Numbered from the stretch's first letter, positions 8,342 to 16,915 are shown. The stretch: 64,000 nucleotides of DNA from Salipiger pallidus (GCF_014643635.1 NZ_BMJV01000003.1:248001-312000), one strand, 5' to 3'. Numbers and translations are program-made. Notes: a model not told the origin generated them from the letters alone.

Positions 8342-9826
8342 ATGAGCCATATCCTTGCGATCGACCAAGGGACCACGTCCAGTCGGGCGATCCTCTTCGA
8401 TGCCGATCTGAAGATCACCGCCGTTGCGCAGGAGGAGTTTGAACAGCACTACCCTGACAGCGGCTGGGTCGAACATGATTGCTCGGACCTTTGGAGCACG
8501 ACCGCCGCCACCTGCCGCGCGGTGATGGAAAAGGCGGGCCTTGGCCCGTCGGACATCGCGGGCATCGGCATTACCAACCAGCGCGAAACCACGCTGGTCT
8601 GGGACCGCAAGACCGGCCAGCCCATCCACAACGCAATCGTCTGGCAGGATCGCCGCACCTCGGAATTCTGCAAGAAGCTGAAGGCGGACGGCCACGAGGA
8701 GACGGTCACGCAAAAGACCGGCCTGCTGCTCGATCCATATTTCTCGGCGACCAAGGTGGCATGGATCCTCGACCAGGTCGAAGGGGCCCGCGACCGGGCC
8801 GAGGCGGGCGAGCTGGCTTTCGGCACCGTCGATACCTGGCTGATCTGGAAGATGACCGGCGGGCGCGAGCATGTGACTGATGCCACCAATGCCGCGCGTA
8901 CCATGCTTTACGACATCTCCAAGGGCTGCTGGTCCTCGACCATGTGCAAGATGCTGGGCATTCCCATGTCCATGCTGCCCGAGGTCAAGGATTGCGCCGC
9001 CGATTTCGGCATGGCCCGCGCCGATCTTTTCGGGGCCGAGATCCCGATCCTGGGGGTTGCGGGCGACCAGCAGGCGGCAACGATCGGGCAGGCCTGCTTC
9101 CGGCCTGGCATGTTCAAGTCGACCTACGGCACCGGGTGCTTTGCCCTGCTCAACACCGGGGACGAACTGGTGCGGTCCAACAATCGGCTGCTCACCACCA
9201 TCGCCTACCAGCTTGACGGCAAGCGGACCTATGCGCTGGAAGGGTCGATCTTTATCGCGGGGGCCGTGGTGCAGTGGCTGCGTGACGGGCTGCAGATCAT
9301 CCGCGATGCGAAGCAGACCCAGCCGCTGGCCGAATCCGCCGACGAAAGCCAGGAGCTGACGCTGGTGCCAGCCTTCACCGGCCTTGGCGCTCCCTACTGG
9401 AACGCCGAATGCCGTGGAGCGGTCTTTGGCCTCACGCGCAACAGTGGCCCGGCGGAATTCGCCCGCGCGGCGCTTGAATCGGTGGGCTTCCAGACCCGCG
9501 ATCTGCTCGAAGCGATGCACGCGGACTGGTCGGGGGCCGATGACACGGCCCTGCGCGTCGACGGCGGGATGAGCGCCAGCGACTGGGCCATGCAGTTCCT
9601 AGCGGACATCACCGATGCTCCGGTAGATCGCCCCGAAGTGCTCGAGACCACTGCTATGGGCGCGGCGTGGCTCGCCGGGCAGCGGGCCGGGATCTACCCG
9701 GTCATGGAAGAATTCGCCAAGGGCTGGAAGCTGGAACGGACCTTCGAGCCCAAGATGGCGGACGACATGCGCAACCGTCGCTACAAGGCGTGGAAACGCG
9801 CCGTGGCCGCCGCTCAGGACTACTGA
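8342..9826 (+). CDS. glpK: glycerol kinase
   Basis: FGGY-family kinase that phosphorylates glycerol to glycerol-3-phosphate with ATP, supplying GlpD. The 494 residues show the N-terminal phosphate loop [23 protein letters not shown], the catalytic region GTVDTWLIW, the glycerol-site segment [12 protein letters not shown], and the C-terminal ATP-binding [13 protein letters not shown] strong ribosome binding site (gaggggggagacac) precedes the ATG. No glycerol facilitator gene lies in the window. Confidence 0.97.
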   Translation: MSHILAIDQGTTSSRAILFDADLKITAVAQEEFEQHYPDSGWVEHDCSDLWSTTAATCRAVMEKAGLGPSDIAGIGITNQRETTLVWDRKTGQPIHNAIVWQDRRTSEFCKKLKADGHEETVTQKTGLLLDPYFSATKVAWILDQVEGARDRAEAGELAFGTVDTWLIWKMTGGREHVTDATNAARTMLYDISKGCWSSTMCKMLGIPMSMLPEVKDCAADFGMARADLFGAEIPILGVAGDQQAATIGQACFRPGMFKSTYGTGCFALLNTGDELVRSNNRLLTTIAYQLDGKRTYALEGSIFIAGAVVQWLRDGLQIIRDAKQTQPLAESADESQELTLVPAFTGLGAPYWNAECRGAVFGLTRNSGPAEFARAALESVGFQTRDLLEAMHADWSGADDTALRVDGGMSASDWAMQFLADITDAPVDRPEVLETTAMGAAWLAGQRAGIYPVMEEFAKGWKLERTFEPKMADDMRNRRYKAWKRAVAAAQDY

Positions 9827-9885
9827 CGGAGGCCCCTCGGCCTCATGCGGTCCAAGCTCTGATGCCTGGAAAAGCATCGGGCCGC

Positions 9886-9920
9886 CACCCGCGCCATCCC
9901 ACCGGAGGCGCGGGTGTTTT
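9886..9920 (+). terminator. rho-independent terminator of glpDK
   Basis: A perfect 10-bp stem (cacccgcgcc / ggcgcgggtg) with an 11-nt loop is followed by tttt, 59 bp after the glpK stop codon. Confidence 0.85.
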
Positions 9921-10006
9921 GTGCTTGCCGCCTGTTTGTATTCCGGATTGTATGCAGACGAAGCCGCTCCTCCGGCGGCATCCGGCAGGCACAGAAGGCA
10001 GGGGCC

Positions 10007-11131
10007 ATGAGCGACCACAAGATCGAGACCATCCGCGTTCACCGCATTCTCATTCCTGGCAAGGCGGTGCATTCGCATGGTATCGGCGATGTGGCGGGCA
10101 TTCATTCGGTGATCCTCGAACTGGTGACGGACACCGGCCTTGTCGGCTGGGGCGAGGCGTCGCCGTGGCCTGCCTTCACCGGCACCGCCGAGGGCACCGT
10201 CGCGGCGCTGCACAGCTATATCCGCCCGCTGCTGCAAGGCGCCGACCCTGTGCAGGTCGAGCCGCTGATGACAAAGGCCGAGGCCGTCGTCGTCGGCCAC
10301 CCCGAGGCCAAGGCCGCGCTGGAAATGGCGCTGCTGGACCTAACGGGCAAGATCTCGGGGCTGTCGGTGTCCGAGCTTGTGGGAGGCCGCGCGCGCGAGA
10401 GCATGGGGCTGTCCTTCTCGGTCGCGAACCCCGATTTCGGCAAGGATCTGGAGGACGTGGCCACCATGTGGGACGACGGCGTGCGGATCTTCAAGATCAA
10501 GACGGGTTTTGCGGACCACGCCTTCGACCTCATGCGGCTGGACAAGCTCCGCGGCATCTACGGGGCCGAAGCGGATCTGCGCATCGACTACAACCAGGGC
10601 CTGCCCGCCTATGACGCGGTGCGCTGCATTCAGGATCTCGAGGCGTTTCGCCCCACCTTCGTGGAGCAGCCCGTGAAGATGCACGAACGCGAGGTTCTGG
10701 CCCAGATCACCCACCAGATCGCCACGCCGATCATGGCGGACGAGTCGGTCTTTGGCGTGCGCGAGGCGATGTACGGCGTGCAGATCCGCATGGCGGACAT
10801 CTTTTCGCTCAAGGTGATGAAGGCGGGGGGCATCCGCCGCGCGCTCGAGGTCGGGGCCATTGCCCGCGCCGCCGGGATCGAGGTCTACGGCGGCTGCATG
10901 TTCGAGACTGGGCTGGCCCACGCCGCAGGGGCGCACCTGATGGCGGCGCTGCCGGAACTGCGGCTGGAGTGCGAGTTCTACATGTCCACATACTACGCGT
11001 CAGAGGACATCCTGACTGAACCCTTCCCGGTGCGGAAGGGGCGGGTGCACGTCCCCACCGGGCCGGGCCTCGGGGTTGACGTGGACCGTGACCAGCTGGC
11101 GAAATTCGCCGTGGCCGAAGTGCTGGGTTAA
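10007..11131 (+). CDS. enolase-superfamily enzyme (mandelate racemase / muconate lactonizing type)
   Basis: A 374-residue enolase-superfamily protein of the MLE-like subgroup. The acid-base lysines are in FKIKTGF; the metal ligands are the Asp of RIDYNQG, the Glu of VEQPV and the Asp of MADES; the opposing lysine is in SLKVMKAGG. The enzyme therefore should abstract an alpha-proton next to a carboxylate. The substrate cannot be told from sequence; candidates are a muconate cycloisomerase-like or hydroxyproline-type dehydratase/epimerase. It stands alone, without a catabolic cluster. The ATG at 10007 follows ggcaggggcc. Its TAA overlaps the tdk stop codon on the other strand. Confidence 0.85.
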   Translation: MSDHKIETIRVHRILIPGKAVHSHGIGDVAGIHSVILELVTDTGLVGWGEASPWPAFTGTAEGTVAALHSYIRPLLQGADPVQVEPLMTKAEAVVVGHPEAKAALEMALLDLTGKISGLSVSELVGGRARESMGLSFSVANPDFGKDLEDVATMWDDGVRIFKIKTGFADHAFDLMRLDKLRGIYGAEADLRIDYNQGLPAYDAVRCIQDLEAFRPTFVEQPVKMHEREVLAQITHQIATPIMADESVFGVREAMYGVQIRMADIFSLKVMKAGGIRRALEVGAIARAAGIEVYGGCMFETGLAHAAGAHLMAALPELRLECEFYMSTYYASEDILTEPFPVRKGRVHVPTGPGLGVDVDRDQLAKFAVAEVLG

Positions 11132-11730
11132 GCCTGCGCCTGCGTGCGGGGGCGGTCGCCGACCGCCTCGCGCCAGTGGCGGCGGCAGAGGGAAACATAG
11201 GTTTCGTTGCCGCCGATCTGCACCTGATCGCCGTCGATCACGGTTCGGCCGGACCCGTCCTGACGGATCACCATGGTGGCCTTGCGCCCGCAATGGCAGA
11301 TGGTGCGCACCTCGCGCATCACGTCCGCCCATGCCAGCAGGCTGGCCGAGCCTGGGAACAGCTTGCCCCGGAAATCCACCCGCAGCCCGTAGCACATCAC
11401 CGGGATCTTCAGGTCATCGGTGACGCGCGCCAGCTGCCAGACCTGATCTTCCGTCAGGAACTGCGCCTCGTCCACGAAGATGCAGGCCAGCGGGCGGCGC
11501 TGATGTTCGGCGGCGATGCGGGCGGACAGATCATCCTCGGGGCCGAAGGTCTCGGCCGGGCGGCCAAGCCCGATGCGTGACCCGATGCGCCCCTCGCCGG
11601 CACGATCGTCGAGCCGCGCGGTCAGCAGGAAGACTTCCATCCCGCGTTCGCCGTAGTTGTGCGCCGCCTGCAGCAGCAGCGTCGACTTGCCGGCGTTCAT
11701 GGTCGAGTAGTTGAAGTAGAGCTTGGCCAT
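11128..11730 (-). CDS. tdk: thymidine kinase
   Basis: A type II thymidine kinase of 200 residues that salvages thymidine to dTMP. The P-loop is in NYSTMNAGKSTLLL (residues about 5-18), the Walker B / catalytic region in FVDEAQFLTEDQ, and a zinc/lasso-type region around ICHCGRKATM. The ATG at 11730 is chosen because the family starts a few residues before the first strand. The longer frame to 11838 would translate the upstream 18-bp repeats. Confidence 0.95.
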   Translation of the reverse strand: MAKLYFNYSTMNAGKSTLLLQAAHNYGERGMEVFLLTARLDDRAGEGRIGSRIGLGRPAETFGPEDDLSARIAAEHQRRPLACIFVDEAQFLTEDQVWQLARVTDDLKIPVMCYGLRVDFRGKLFPGSASLLAWADVMREVRTICHCGRKATMVIRQDGSGRTVIDGDQVQIGGNETYVSLCRRHWREAVGDRPRTQAQA

Positions 11731-11797
11731 GGCCGCGGTCATGCCGCAGTCGAAGGATGGCTGCAAGCGTCGTCGGTGGTCGGCCGCGAAGGGGCAT

Positions 11798-11849
11798 GCC
11801 AAGCGCCACGAAACAGCCAAGCGCCACGAAACAGCCAAGCGCCACGAAA
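11798..11849. repeat. 18-bp tandem repeat, about 2.9 copies
   Basis: Near-perfect head-to-tail copies of gccaagcgccacgaaaca fill the space between the tdk start and the upstream terminator hairpin. The last copy runs directly into the hairpin. Confidence 0.9.
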
Positions 11850-11877
11850 AATGCCTCCGGCTGAACCGGAGGCATTT
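11847..11877 (-). terminator. rho-independent terminator upstream of tdk
   Basis: A perfect 12-bp stem (aaatgcctccgg / ccggaggcattt) with a 5-nt loop ends in five T residues on the minus strand. It points towards tdk but lies 117 bp before its start codon. It would therefore end a transcript arriving from the right before it reaches tdk. Confidence 0.85.
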
Positions 11878-11984
11878 CTCAGAGACACAAAATCACATCT
11901 GACAACTCTCGGTCCCCTTGGACAGATCCGGGGGGGCAAGGCTGGCTCGGGCGACCCCGGGCCTGAAAACAATGTACTGGCTAT
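11847..11984 (-). ncRNA. candidate small RNA of about 138 nt between rimO and tdk
   Basis: A near-consensus promoter (TTGAAA, 17-bp spacer, TATATT) and a perfect terminator delimit about 138 nt of non-coding sequence on the minus strand. The predicted RNA starts near 11984, has a GC-rich central part with a run of seven C residues, and ends in the strong hairpin. No open reading frame in it is convincing. It did not match 6S, tmRNA, SRP or RNase P features I could recognise. It could instead be an attenuated leader of tdk. Confidence 0.4.
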
Positions 11985-11990
11985 GCATCC

Positions 11991-12019
11991 AATATATTCG
12001 GACGCACGAATATTTTCAA
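11991..12019 (-). promoter_or_regulatory. sigma-70-type promoter within an AT-rich island
   Basis: Minus-strand TTGAAA (12019-12014) and TATATT (11996-11991) are spaced by exactly 17 bp. They lie in an AT-rich stretch of about 110 bp (roughly 11970-12090) that contrasts sharply with the GC-rich surroundings. A perfect 7-bp inverted repeat atattcg-N6-cgaatat (11994-12013) overlaps the -10 and spacer and could be an operator. Confidence 0.55.
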
Positions 12020-12140
12020 TATGATAATAAAACGATTTAAGTCATTTTCAGCAATTTTCGCAACCAAGCCGATATCTTTCGGCTCATAAAACAACCCTGT
12101 GCTGCGGGTTGCGGCAGAATTGGCGGTGGTTGATGAAGAA

Positions 12141-12179
12141 GCGGGCAGAGTCGTGCCGCCCGGCACCGGCTCTGCCCGC
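12141..12179 (-). terminator. terminator-like hairpin after rimO
   Basis: A perfect 10-bp stem (gcgggcagag / ctctgcccgc), with an inner gtgcc/ggcac pairing, lies 12 bp after the rimO stop. It is followed on the minus strand by cttcttcat, a weak U-rich tail. Confidence 0.6.
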
Positions 12180-12190
12180 GAATCGCCGTC

Positions 12191-13546
12191 TCAGACAATG
12201 CGTCCCCAGAGGTCGTATTCCCCGGCCTCGTCCACCTCGACGGTGACAATGTCCCCGGCCTTGAGGCCTTCATGGCCCTCGTCGATGAAGAGGTTGCCGT
12301 CGATCTCGGGCGCGTCGGCCTTGGTGCGGCAGGTGGCGGCGTCGTCTTCGACCAGGTCGACAATGACATCCATGCGCTTGCCGACCTTGGCCGCAAGCTT
12401 GGCCTCCGAGATTGCCTGCGCCTTCTCCATGAAGCGGTCCCAGCGCTCCTGCTTGACCTCGGAGGGAACGTGATCGGGCAGGGCGTTGGAGCGCGCTCCG
12501 GCGACGTTCTCGTACTGGAAGCAGCCAACGCGATCGAGCTGCGCCTCGTCCATCCAGTCAAGCAGGGTCTGGAACTCTGCCTCGGTCTCGCCGGGGTAGC
12601 CGACGATGAAGGTGGACCGCAGCACGATGTCCGGGCAGGAGGCGCGCCAGGCGGCGATCTCGTCCAGCGTGCGGGCGGCGGCGGCGGGGCGCGCCATGCG
12701 GCGCAGCACGTCCGGGTGCGCGTGCTGGAAGGGAATGTCGAGGTAGGGGAGGATGCCACCCTCGGCCATTTGCGGGATCAGGTCACGCACATGGGGATAG
12801 GGGTAGACGTAATGCATCCGCACCCACGCCCCGAGGCTGCCCAGATCGCGGGCCAGCGACAGGAACGGCGCTTTTTCCTCGCGGTCCTTCCAGTCGGTGC
12901 CGTAGGCCGAAGTGTCCTGGCTGATGACCAGAAGCTCTTTCACGCCGGCCTCGACCAGCTTTTCCGCCTCACGCATCACGGCGCGGTGCGGGCGCGAGGC
13001 CAGCTTGCCACGCATGTCAGGGATGATGCAGAACTTGCAGGCGTGATTGCAGCCCTCGGAGATCTTCAGGTAGCTGTAGTGCCGCGGCGTGAGCTTCACC
13101 CCCGAGGCGGGCAGCAGATCCACGAAGGGATCGGGCGACGGCGGCACCGCGCCATGCACCGCGTCGAGCACTTGTTCGTACTGGTGCGGGCCGGTCACGG
13201 CGAGAACCTTGGGATGCACCCCGGTGATGTATTCGGGCTCCGCCCCGAGGCAGCCGGTCACGATGACCTTGCCGTTTTCGTTCAGCGCCTCGCCGATGGC
13301 CTCAAGACTTTCCGCCTTGGCACTGTCGAGAAAGCCGCAGGTGTTCACGATCACCGCGTCCGCGCCGGCGTAGTCGGGCGAGATGCCGTAGCCTTCGGCG
13401 CGCAGGCGCGTGAGGATGCGTTCGCTGTCGACCAGCGCCTTCGGGCAGCCAAGCGACACCATGCCGATGGTCGGCTGGCCGTCACGGGCGGTTTCGGTGA
13501 TGCGGGCGCGCGCGAGATCCGGGCGCAGGTCAGGAGGATTCTGCAT
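12191..13546 (-). CDS. rimO: ribosomal protein S12 methylthiotransferase RimO
   Basis: A radical-SAM enzyme that adds a methylthio group to a conserved aspartate of ribosomal protein S12. The N-terminal UPF0004 domain has its three cluster cysteines in [18 protein letters not shown] and TGCLG. The radical-SAM motif [11 protein letters not shown] comes next, and a C-terminal TRAM domain ends the protein at about residues 385-451. The length is 451 residues from the ATG at 13546 ([10 protein letters not shown]); an ATG at 13555 would add three residues, and neither has a good ribosome binding site. Confidence 0.96.
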   Translation of the reverse strand: MQNPPDLRPDLARARITETARDGQPTIGMVSLGCPKALVDSERILTRLRAEGYGISPDYAGADAVIVNTCGFLDSAKAESLEAIGEALNENGKVIVTGCLGAEPEYITGVHPKVLAVTGPHQYEQVLDAVHGAVPPSPDPFVDLLPASGVKLTPRHYSYLKISEGCNHACKFCIIPDMRGKLASRPHRAVMREAEKLVEAGVKELLVISQDTSAYGTDWKDREEKAPFLSLARDLGSLGAWVRMHYVYPYPHVRDLIPQMAEGGILPYLDIPFQHAHPDVLRRMARPAAAARTLDEIAAWRASCPDIVLRSTFIVGYPGETEAEFQTLLDWMDEAQLDRVGCFQYENVAGARSNALPDHVPSEVKQERWDRFMEKAQAISEAKLAAKVGKRMDVIVDLVEDDAATCRTKADAPEIDGNLFIDEGHEGLKAGDIVTVEVDEAGEYDLWGRIV

Positions 13547-13936
13547 GCGCGGCATATAAGCTAAGGTGCAGCGTCGGGGAAGAGGGTCGCGCGAGGCGCT
13601 GGCGCAACCTTGGTGTCTACCTCTGCTCTTCGGCCCGGATTGCGCTGCTCCGATTGGGCCCGATTTGCGCCGCCGCCTTAAGGTTGCCCTAAGGAACGCC
13701 CGTCACTCAGACGGAAATAGGGCCGGTATCGGCAGGGTTCTGCCGGGTGCCCCTACGGAAGGGTGGCATGATGAACACGCCCGCCAAAGGAAGGGGGCAT
13801 CCGTTTTGCCGCAACCGCATCATCGGTCTATGACTCGAAAGATCGAACCGGTGGCACAGTGCCCCGGTCCACATGTCGCGACGCCATCCTCCGGTTTGCC
13901 GGGGCGCCGCCCCGATGTAGCCTTGAAAGGATCCCG
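13547..13936. other. 390-bp divergent intergenic region between rimO and the L,D-transpeptidase
   Basis: The region separates divergent rimO and ldt genes. A plus-strand promoter candidate, TTGCCG (13806-13811) and TATGAC (13829-13834) with a 17-bp spacer, would give a leader of about 95 nt for the transpeptidase gene. A small hairpin (cggcagggttctgccg) sits near 13730. I found no tRNA and no convincing small coding sequence. Confidence 0.45.
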
Positions 13937-14746
13937 ATGATCGCGCCCCAATTCCTCAGCCGCCCGGTGCTTGCACTCGTGGCCGCTGCCAGCCTGCTGT
14001 CCGCCTGCGCTGTCGCCCCCGAGATGTCGAACCCAGCGACCACGCTGACCGAAGAGACCCGCGCCATGTACGCGGCCACCGTAGACAACGGCATCGAAGT
14101 GCCCGCCATCGAGGACAAGTACCTGTCCGAAGCGCGCAAGCGTCAGCTGGTGGAGTACCATGCCCCGCATCCCGCCGGCACCATCGTCGTCGATCCCGGT
14201 GCCAAGTACCTCTACCACGTTCAGGACGGCGAGACCGCCATGCGCTACCTCGTCGCCGTGGGCGAGCAGGGGCGCGGCTTTTCGGGAACCGCGACTGTCG
14301 CGTTCCAGCGTGACTGGCCCTACTGGACGCCGACCAAGAACATGCTGCGCCGTGATCCGGAAACCTACGGCCCGGTGAAGAACGGCCTGCCCGGCGGTCT
14401 CGAGAACCCGCTGGGGGCGCGCGCGCTCTATCTTTACCGCAATGGCAAGGACACGCTCTACCGCATCCATGGGACACCGAGCCCCTGGACCGTGGGTCAT
14501 GCAACCTCGTCGGGTTGCATCCGCATGTTCAACCAGGATTCGATCTACCTTGCGGATCAGGTGAGCAACGGCGCGCGGGTGATCGTGCTGCCGGTGTCCG
14601 AGGCCGGCAAGTGGACTCCGGGCGGCATCGTCACCCCGGACACTACGCCCGACGGCACCACCGAGGGCACCCCGGTGGCCGAAGCACCGTCGACCGCCAC
14701 CGATCCCGCGGCCCGCGAGGTTGCGCTGCTCGACTCGAACGCCTGA
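13937..14746 (+). CDS. L,D-transpeptidase lipoprotein (YkuD family)
   Basis: A 269-residue envelope enzyme expected to make or edit 3-3 cross-links in peptidoglycan or attach proteins to it. The signal peptide ends in the lipobox LSAC, with the lipidated Cys24. The YkuD catalytic motif is complete: YRIHGT, then HATSSGCIRM with the nucleophilic cysteine. The C-terminal 50 residues are Thr/Pro/Ala-rich and probably unstructured. The ATG at 13937 is the one that begins the signal peptide. A thioredoxin-fold gene follows after 18 bp, in the same operon. Confidence 0.92.
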   Translation: MIAPQFLSRPVLALVAAASLLSACAVAPEMSNPATTLTEETRAMYAATVDNGIEVPAIEDKYLSEARKRQLVEYHAPHPAGTIVVDPGAKYLYHVQDGETAMRYLVAVGEQGRGFSGTATVAFQRDWPYWTPTKNMLRRDPETYGPVKNGLPGGLENPLGARALYLYRNGKDTLYRIHGTPSPWTVGHATSSGCIRMFNQDSIYLADQVSNGARVIVLPVSEAGKWTPGGIVTPDTTPDGTTEGTPVAEAPSTATDPAAREVALLDSNA

Positions 14747-14764
14747 TCTGATAGGCCGCGCCCG

Positions 14765-15373
14765 ATGCTCGACCGTCGAACCCTCCTGATCGCCTCCGGT
14801 GCTGCCGCGGCGATTGCCCTTCGCCCCCGTGGCGTGTGGGCGCAGGAGATCACGGTCGAGGGGGTGCTTTACGATCCCGCGGCGCCGGTGCTGGGCAACC
14901 CGGAGGGCGATGTCACCATCGTCGAGTACTTCGATTACCAGTGCCCTTACTGCAAGGCGATGCACCCGGACCTCATGCGCGTTGCGCGTCAGGACGGAGG
15001 GCTCCGCATCGTGCTCAAGGACTGGCCCATCTTTGGGCCGGTTTCGACCCGGGCGGCGCGGCTGGCGCTGGGGGCGCAGGATCTTGGTGCCTACGAGCAG
15101 GTGGTGAACACCCTCATGGCCACCACCGGTCGGCTCAGCAATGGCCAGCTCAACGCGGCGGTGCAGCAGGTGCTGGCACCGGGCCGGGCGCAGGCCGCCT
15201 ACCGCAAGCGCCGCGCCCATTGGGATGGGCTTCTGGAGCGCAACGCCATGCAGGCCGAAGCCTTCGGCTTTGCCGGTACGCCGGGCGTTCTGGTGGACAC
15301 GGTAGTCTTCGACGGCGCTCTTGATCACGAAGCCTTGACCGCAGCGGTGGCCGAGGTCCGCTCTCCTCGCTGA
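14765..15373 (+). CDS. DsbA-family thiol:disulfide oxidoreductase
   Basis: A 202-residue exported thioredoxin-fold protein with a twin-arginine-like start (MLDRRTLLIASG) and a probable cleavage after VWA at residue 26. The active site is CPYC at residues 60-63, and the cis-proline loop is FAGTPGVLV near residue 168. The CPYC motif and 200-residue size fit the DsbA/BdbD-like group of Rhodobacterales (thioredoxin domain 4). Its position between two cysteine-dependent L,D-transpeptidases suggests that it maintains or controls their catalytic thiols; this is inference. Confidence 0.88.
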   Translation: MLDRRTLLIASGAAAAIALRPRGVWAQEITVEGVLYDPAAPVLGNPEGDVTIVEYFDYQCPYCKAMHPDLMRVARQDGGLRIVLKDWPIFGPVSTRAARLALGAQDLGAYEQVVNTLMATTGRLSNGQLNAAVQQVLAPGRAQAAYRKRRAHWDGLLERNAMQAEAFGFAGTPGVLVDTVVFDGALDHEALTAAVAEVRSPR

Positions 15374-15375
15374 TC

Positions 15376-15392
15376 CTTAAGCTTCGCTTAAG
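15376..15392. promoter_or_regulatory. inverted repeat after dsbA-like gene
   Basis: A perfect 7-bp inverted repeat with a 3-nt centre (cttaagc-ttc-gcttaag) sits 2 bp after the DsbA-like stop codon and 74 bp before the next gene. It lacks a T tract, so it may be an operator or an RNA processing hairpin rather than a terminator. Confidence 0.4.
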
Positions 15393-15465
15393 CGCCGGGC
15401 GGTCATGTCGTGGCCAGGGTCGGGACACATCCCGGCAGAGACCAACGACAAGAGGAGCAGCCCGC

Positions 15466-16053
15466 ATGACCAACACCTATTCCAGACGCCGCGCACTCGC
15501 CCTTGGCATGGCAGGGGCCGGGGGCCTGATGATCCCGGCGGTGGCCCGTGCGCAGGACGGTCCTGCGCCTGCCGCCCCGGCCGAGCCGGTGATCCGCCGC
15601 AATATCTCGAGCTTCGTGCGGCAGGACTGGCGCGATCACTTCGACAGCCTCGGCAAAGGCGCGATCGTCGCCGACACCACCTCGCGGGCGCTGCACTACT
15701 GGAACGCGGACGAGACCGATTACCGCATCTATCCCACCTCGGTGCCCAAGACCGACGAGCTGACCAAGCGCGGCTATACCGAGATCGTGCGCAAGAAGGT
15801 CGGCCCTTCGTGGACGCCTACGGCCTCCCAGATGGAGCGTTTCCCAGACTGGAAACCCATGGGTCCCGGGCCGGACAACCCACTTGGCACGCACGCGATG
15901 TACCTGAGCTGGCCCGCCTACATCATTCACGGCACACAGGACACGCGCAAGATTGGCCGCCGGTCGTCTGACGGGTGCATCGGGCTCTATAACGAGAAGA
16001 TCGAAGAGCTGTTTGCCCTGTGTCCCATCGGAACGCAGGTCCGTGTAATCTGA
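15466..16053 (+). CDS. Tat-exported L,D-transpeptidase (YkuD family)
   Basis: A 195-residue YkuD-family transpeptidase. The N terminus (NTYSRRRALALGMAG, ending ARA) is a twin-arginine signal peptide. The catalytic block is YIIHGTQDT followed by RRSSDGCIGLYN, with the nucleophilic cysteine. It differs from the lipoprotein homologue 720 bp upstream by having no lipobox and almost no C-terminal tail. A good ribosome binding site (caagaggagcagcccgc) precedes the ATG. Its last codons and TGA lie inside the first unit of a 27-bp tandem repeat. Confidence 0.92.
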   Translation: MTNTYSRRRALALGMAGAGGLMIPAVARAQDGPAPAAPAEPVIRRNISSFVRQDWRDHFDSLGKGAIVADTTSRALHYWNADETDYRIYPTSVPKTDELTKRGYTEIVRKKVGPSWTPTASQMERFPDWKPMGPGPDNPLGTHAMYLSWPAYIIHGTQDTRKIGRRSSDGCIGLYNEKIEELFALCPIGTQVRVI

Positions 16054-16137
16054 GGCGGAACGCAGGTCCGTGTAATCTGAGGCGGAACGCAGGTCCGTGT
16101 AATCTGAGGCGGAACGCAGGTCCGTGTGATCTTGGTC
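16030..16137. repeat. 27-bp tandem repeat copying the 3' end of the L,D-transpeptidase gene
   Basis: Four head-to-tail units of 27 bp (three identical, the fourth diverging in its last part) start seven codons before the stop of the upstream gene. Each unit encodes GTQVRVI, TGA and GGC in the same frame. The extra three units lie beyond the stop codon, and there are no spacers. Confidence 0.95.
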
Positions 16138-16261
16138 TCACGGCAGTTGCGTTTGAGCGACGAGCTATGCGCACCTGCATCAGCCTGGCTGAAACCCTGT
16201 TTCCCGTGATCCCGGACGATCAGATCAGGCGCGCCCCCGCTGAAGGCGCGCCTGACATATT

Positions 16262-16915
16262 TCAGGAGTAGTCGCGTTCGCCGAAGATGGCAGAGCCGAC
16301 GCGCACATGAGTCGCGCCAAGCGCGATGGCTTCCTCGAAATCCGAGGACATGCCCATGGACAATCCTTCAAGCCCGTTGCGCTTCGCGATCTTCGCAAGC
16401 AGCGCAAAGTGCAGCGACGGGGTCTCTTCCACCGGCGGAATGCACATCAGGCCCTTCACCGGAAGGTCAAGCCCGCGCGCCTCGGCGATGAAGGCATCCG
16501 CATCGGCGGGCAAGATGCCGGCCTTCTGGTCTTCCTCGCCGGTGTTCACTTGGATGAAGAGGTCGGGGCAGCTTCCCATCTCCTGCGCCAGCCGGGCAAT
16601 GGTGTTCGCCAGCTTGGGCCGGTCGACCGAGTGGATGGCCGAGAACAGCTCCATCGCGGCGCGGGCCTTGTTGGTCTGAAGCGGGCCGATGAGATGCACG
16701 TCCACTCCGTCAAACCGCTCCTTGAAGCCGGGCCACTTGCCTTGGGCTTCCTGCACCTTGTTCTCGCCAAAGAGCCGGTGGCCCTGTTCCAGCACCGTCT
16801 CGACCCGCTCGTCGGGCTGCACCTTGGAGACGGCGATCAGCTGCACGGACCCGGGGGCGCGGCCGGCGTCGTCTTCGGCCTTTGCGATACGGTCACGGAT
16901 GTCGGTCAGTCCCAA
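16262..16915 (-). CDS. YggS-family pyridoxal-phosphate homeostasis protein
   Basis: A PLP-binding TIM-barrel protein of the YggS/PROSC family that buffers free PLP and affects amino-acid balance. The PLP lysine is in LIAVSKVQP; other family marks are FGENKVQEA, HLIGPLQTNK and MGMSSDFEEAI near the C terminus. I choose the TTG at 16915 because GGGGAGA lies 6 nt before it and the resulting start (GLTDIRDR) matches the family. The ATG at 16930 has no ribosome binding site. The start region overlaps the 3' end of the sulfotransferase gene. The length is 217 residues. Confidence 0.92.
   Translation of the reverse strand: MGLTDIRDRIAKAEDDAGRAPGSVQLIAVSKVQPDERVETVLEQGHRLFGENKVQEAQGKWPGFKERFDGVDVHLIGPLQTNKARAAMELFSAIHSVDRPKLANTIARLAQEMGSCPDLFIQVNTGEEDQKAGILPADADAFIAEARGLDLPVKGLMCIPPVEETPSLHFALLAKIAKRNGLEGLSMGMSSDFEEAIALGATHVRVGSAIFGERDYS

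Noticed and set aside
11981-12166. 61-codon minus-strand frame in the AT-rich island near rimO
   Set aside because: It contains the promoter elements and the rimO terminator hairpin, so it is unlikely to be translated. No ribosome binding site.
12272-13564. 430-codon plus-strand frame opposite rimO
   Set aside because: It is antisense to a clearly identified gene, with a biased His/Ala/Gly composition and no recognisable domain.
13547-13936. tRNA, SRP RNA or other stable RNA
   Set aside because: There is no T-arm motif, no conserved SRP loop and no CCA-terminated cloverleaf. The hairpins present are small.
16030-16137. Possible CRISPR array
   Set aside because: The repeat units are directly adjacent with no spacers and start inside a coding gene. 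No cas genes are present in the window.
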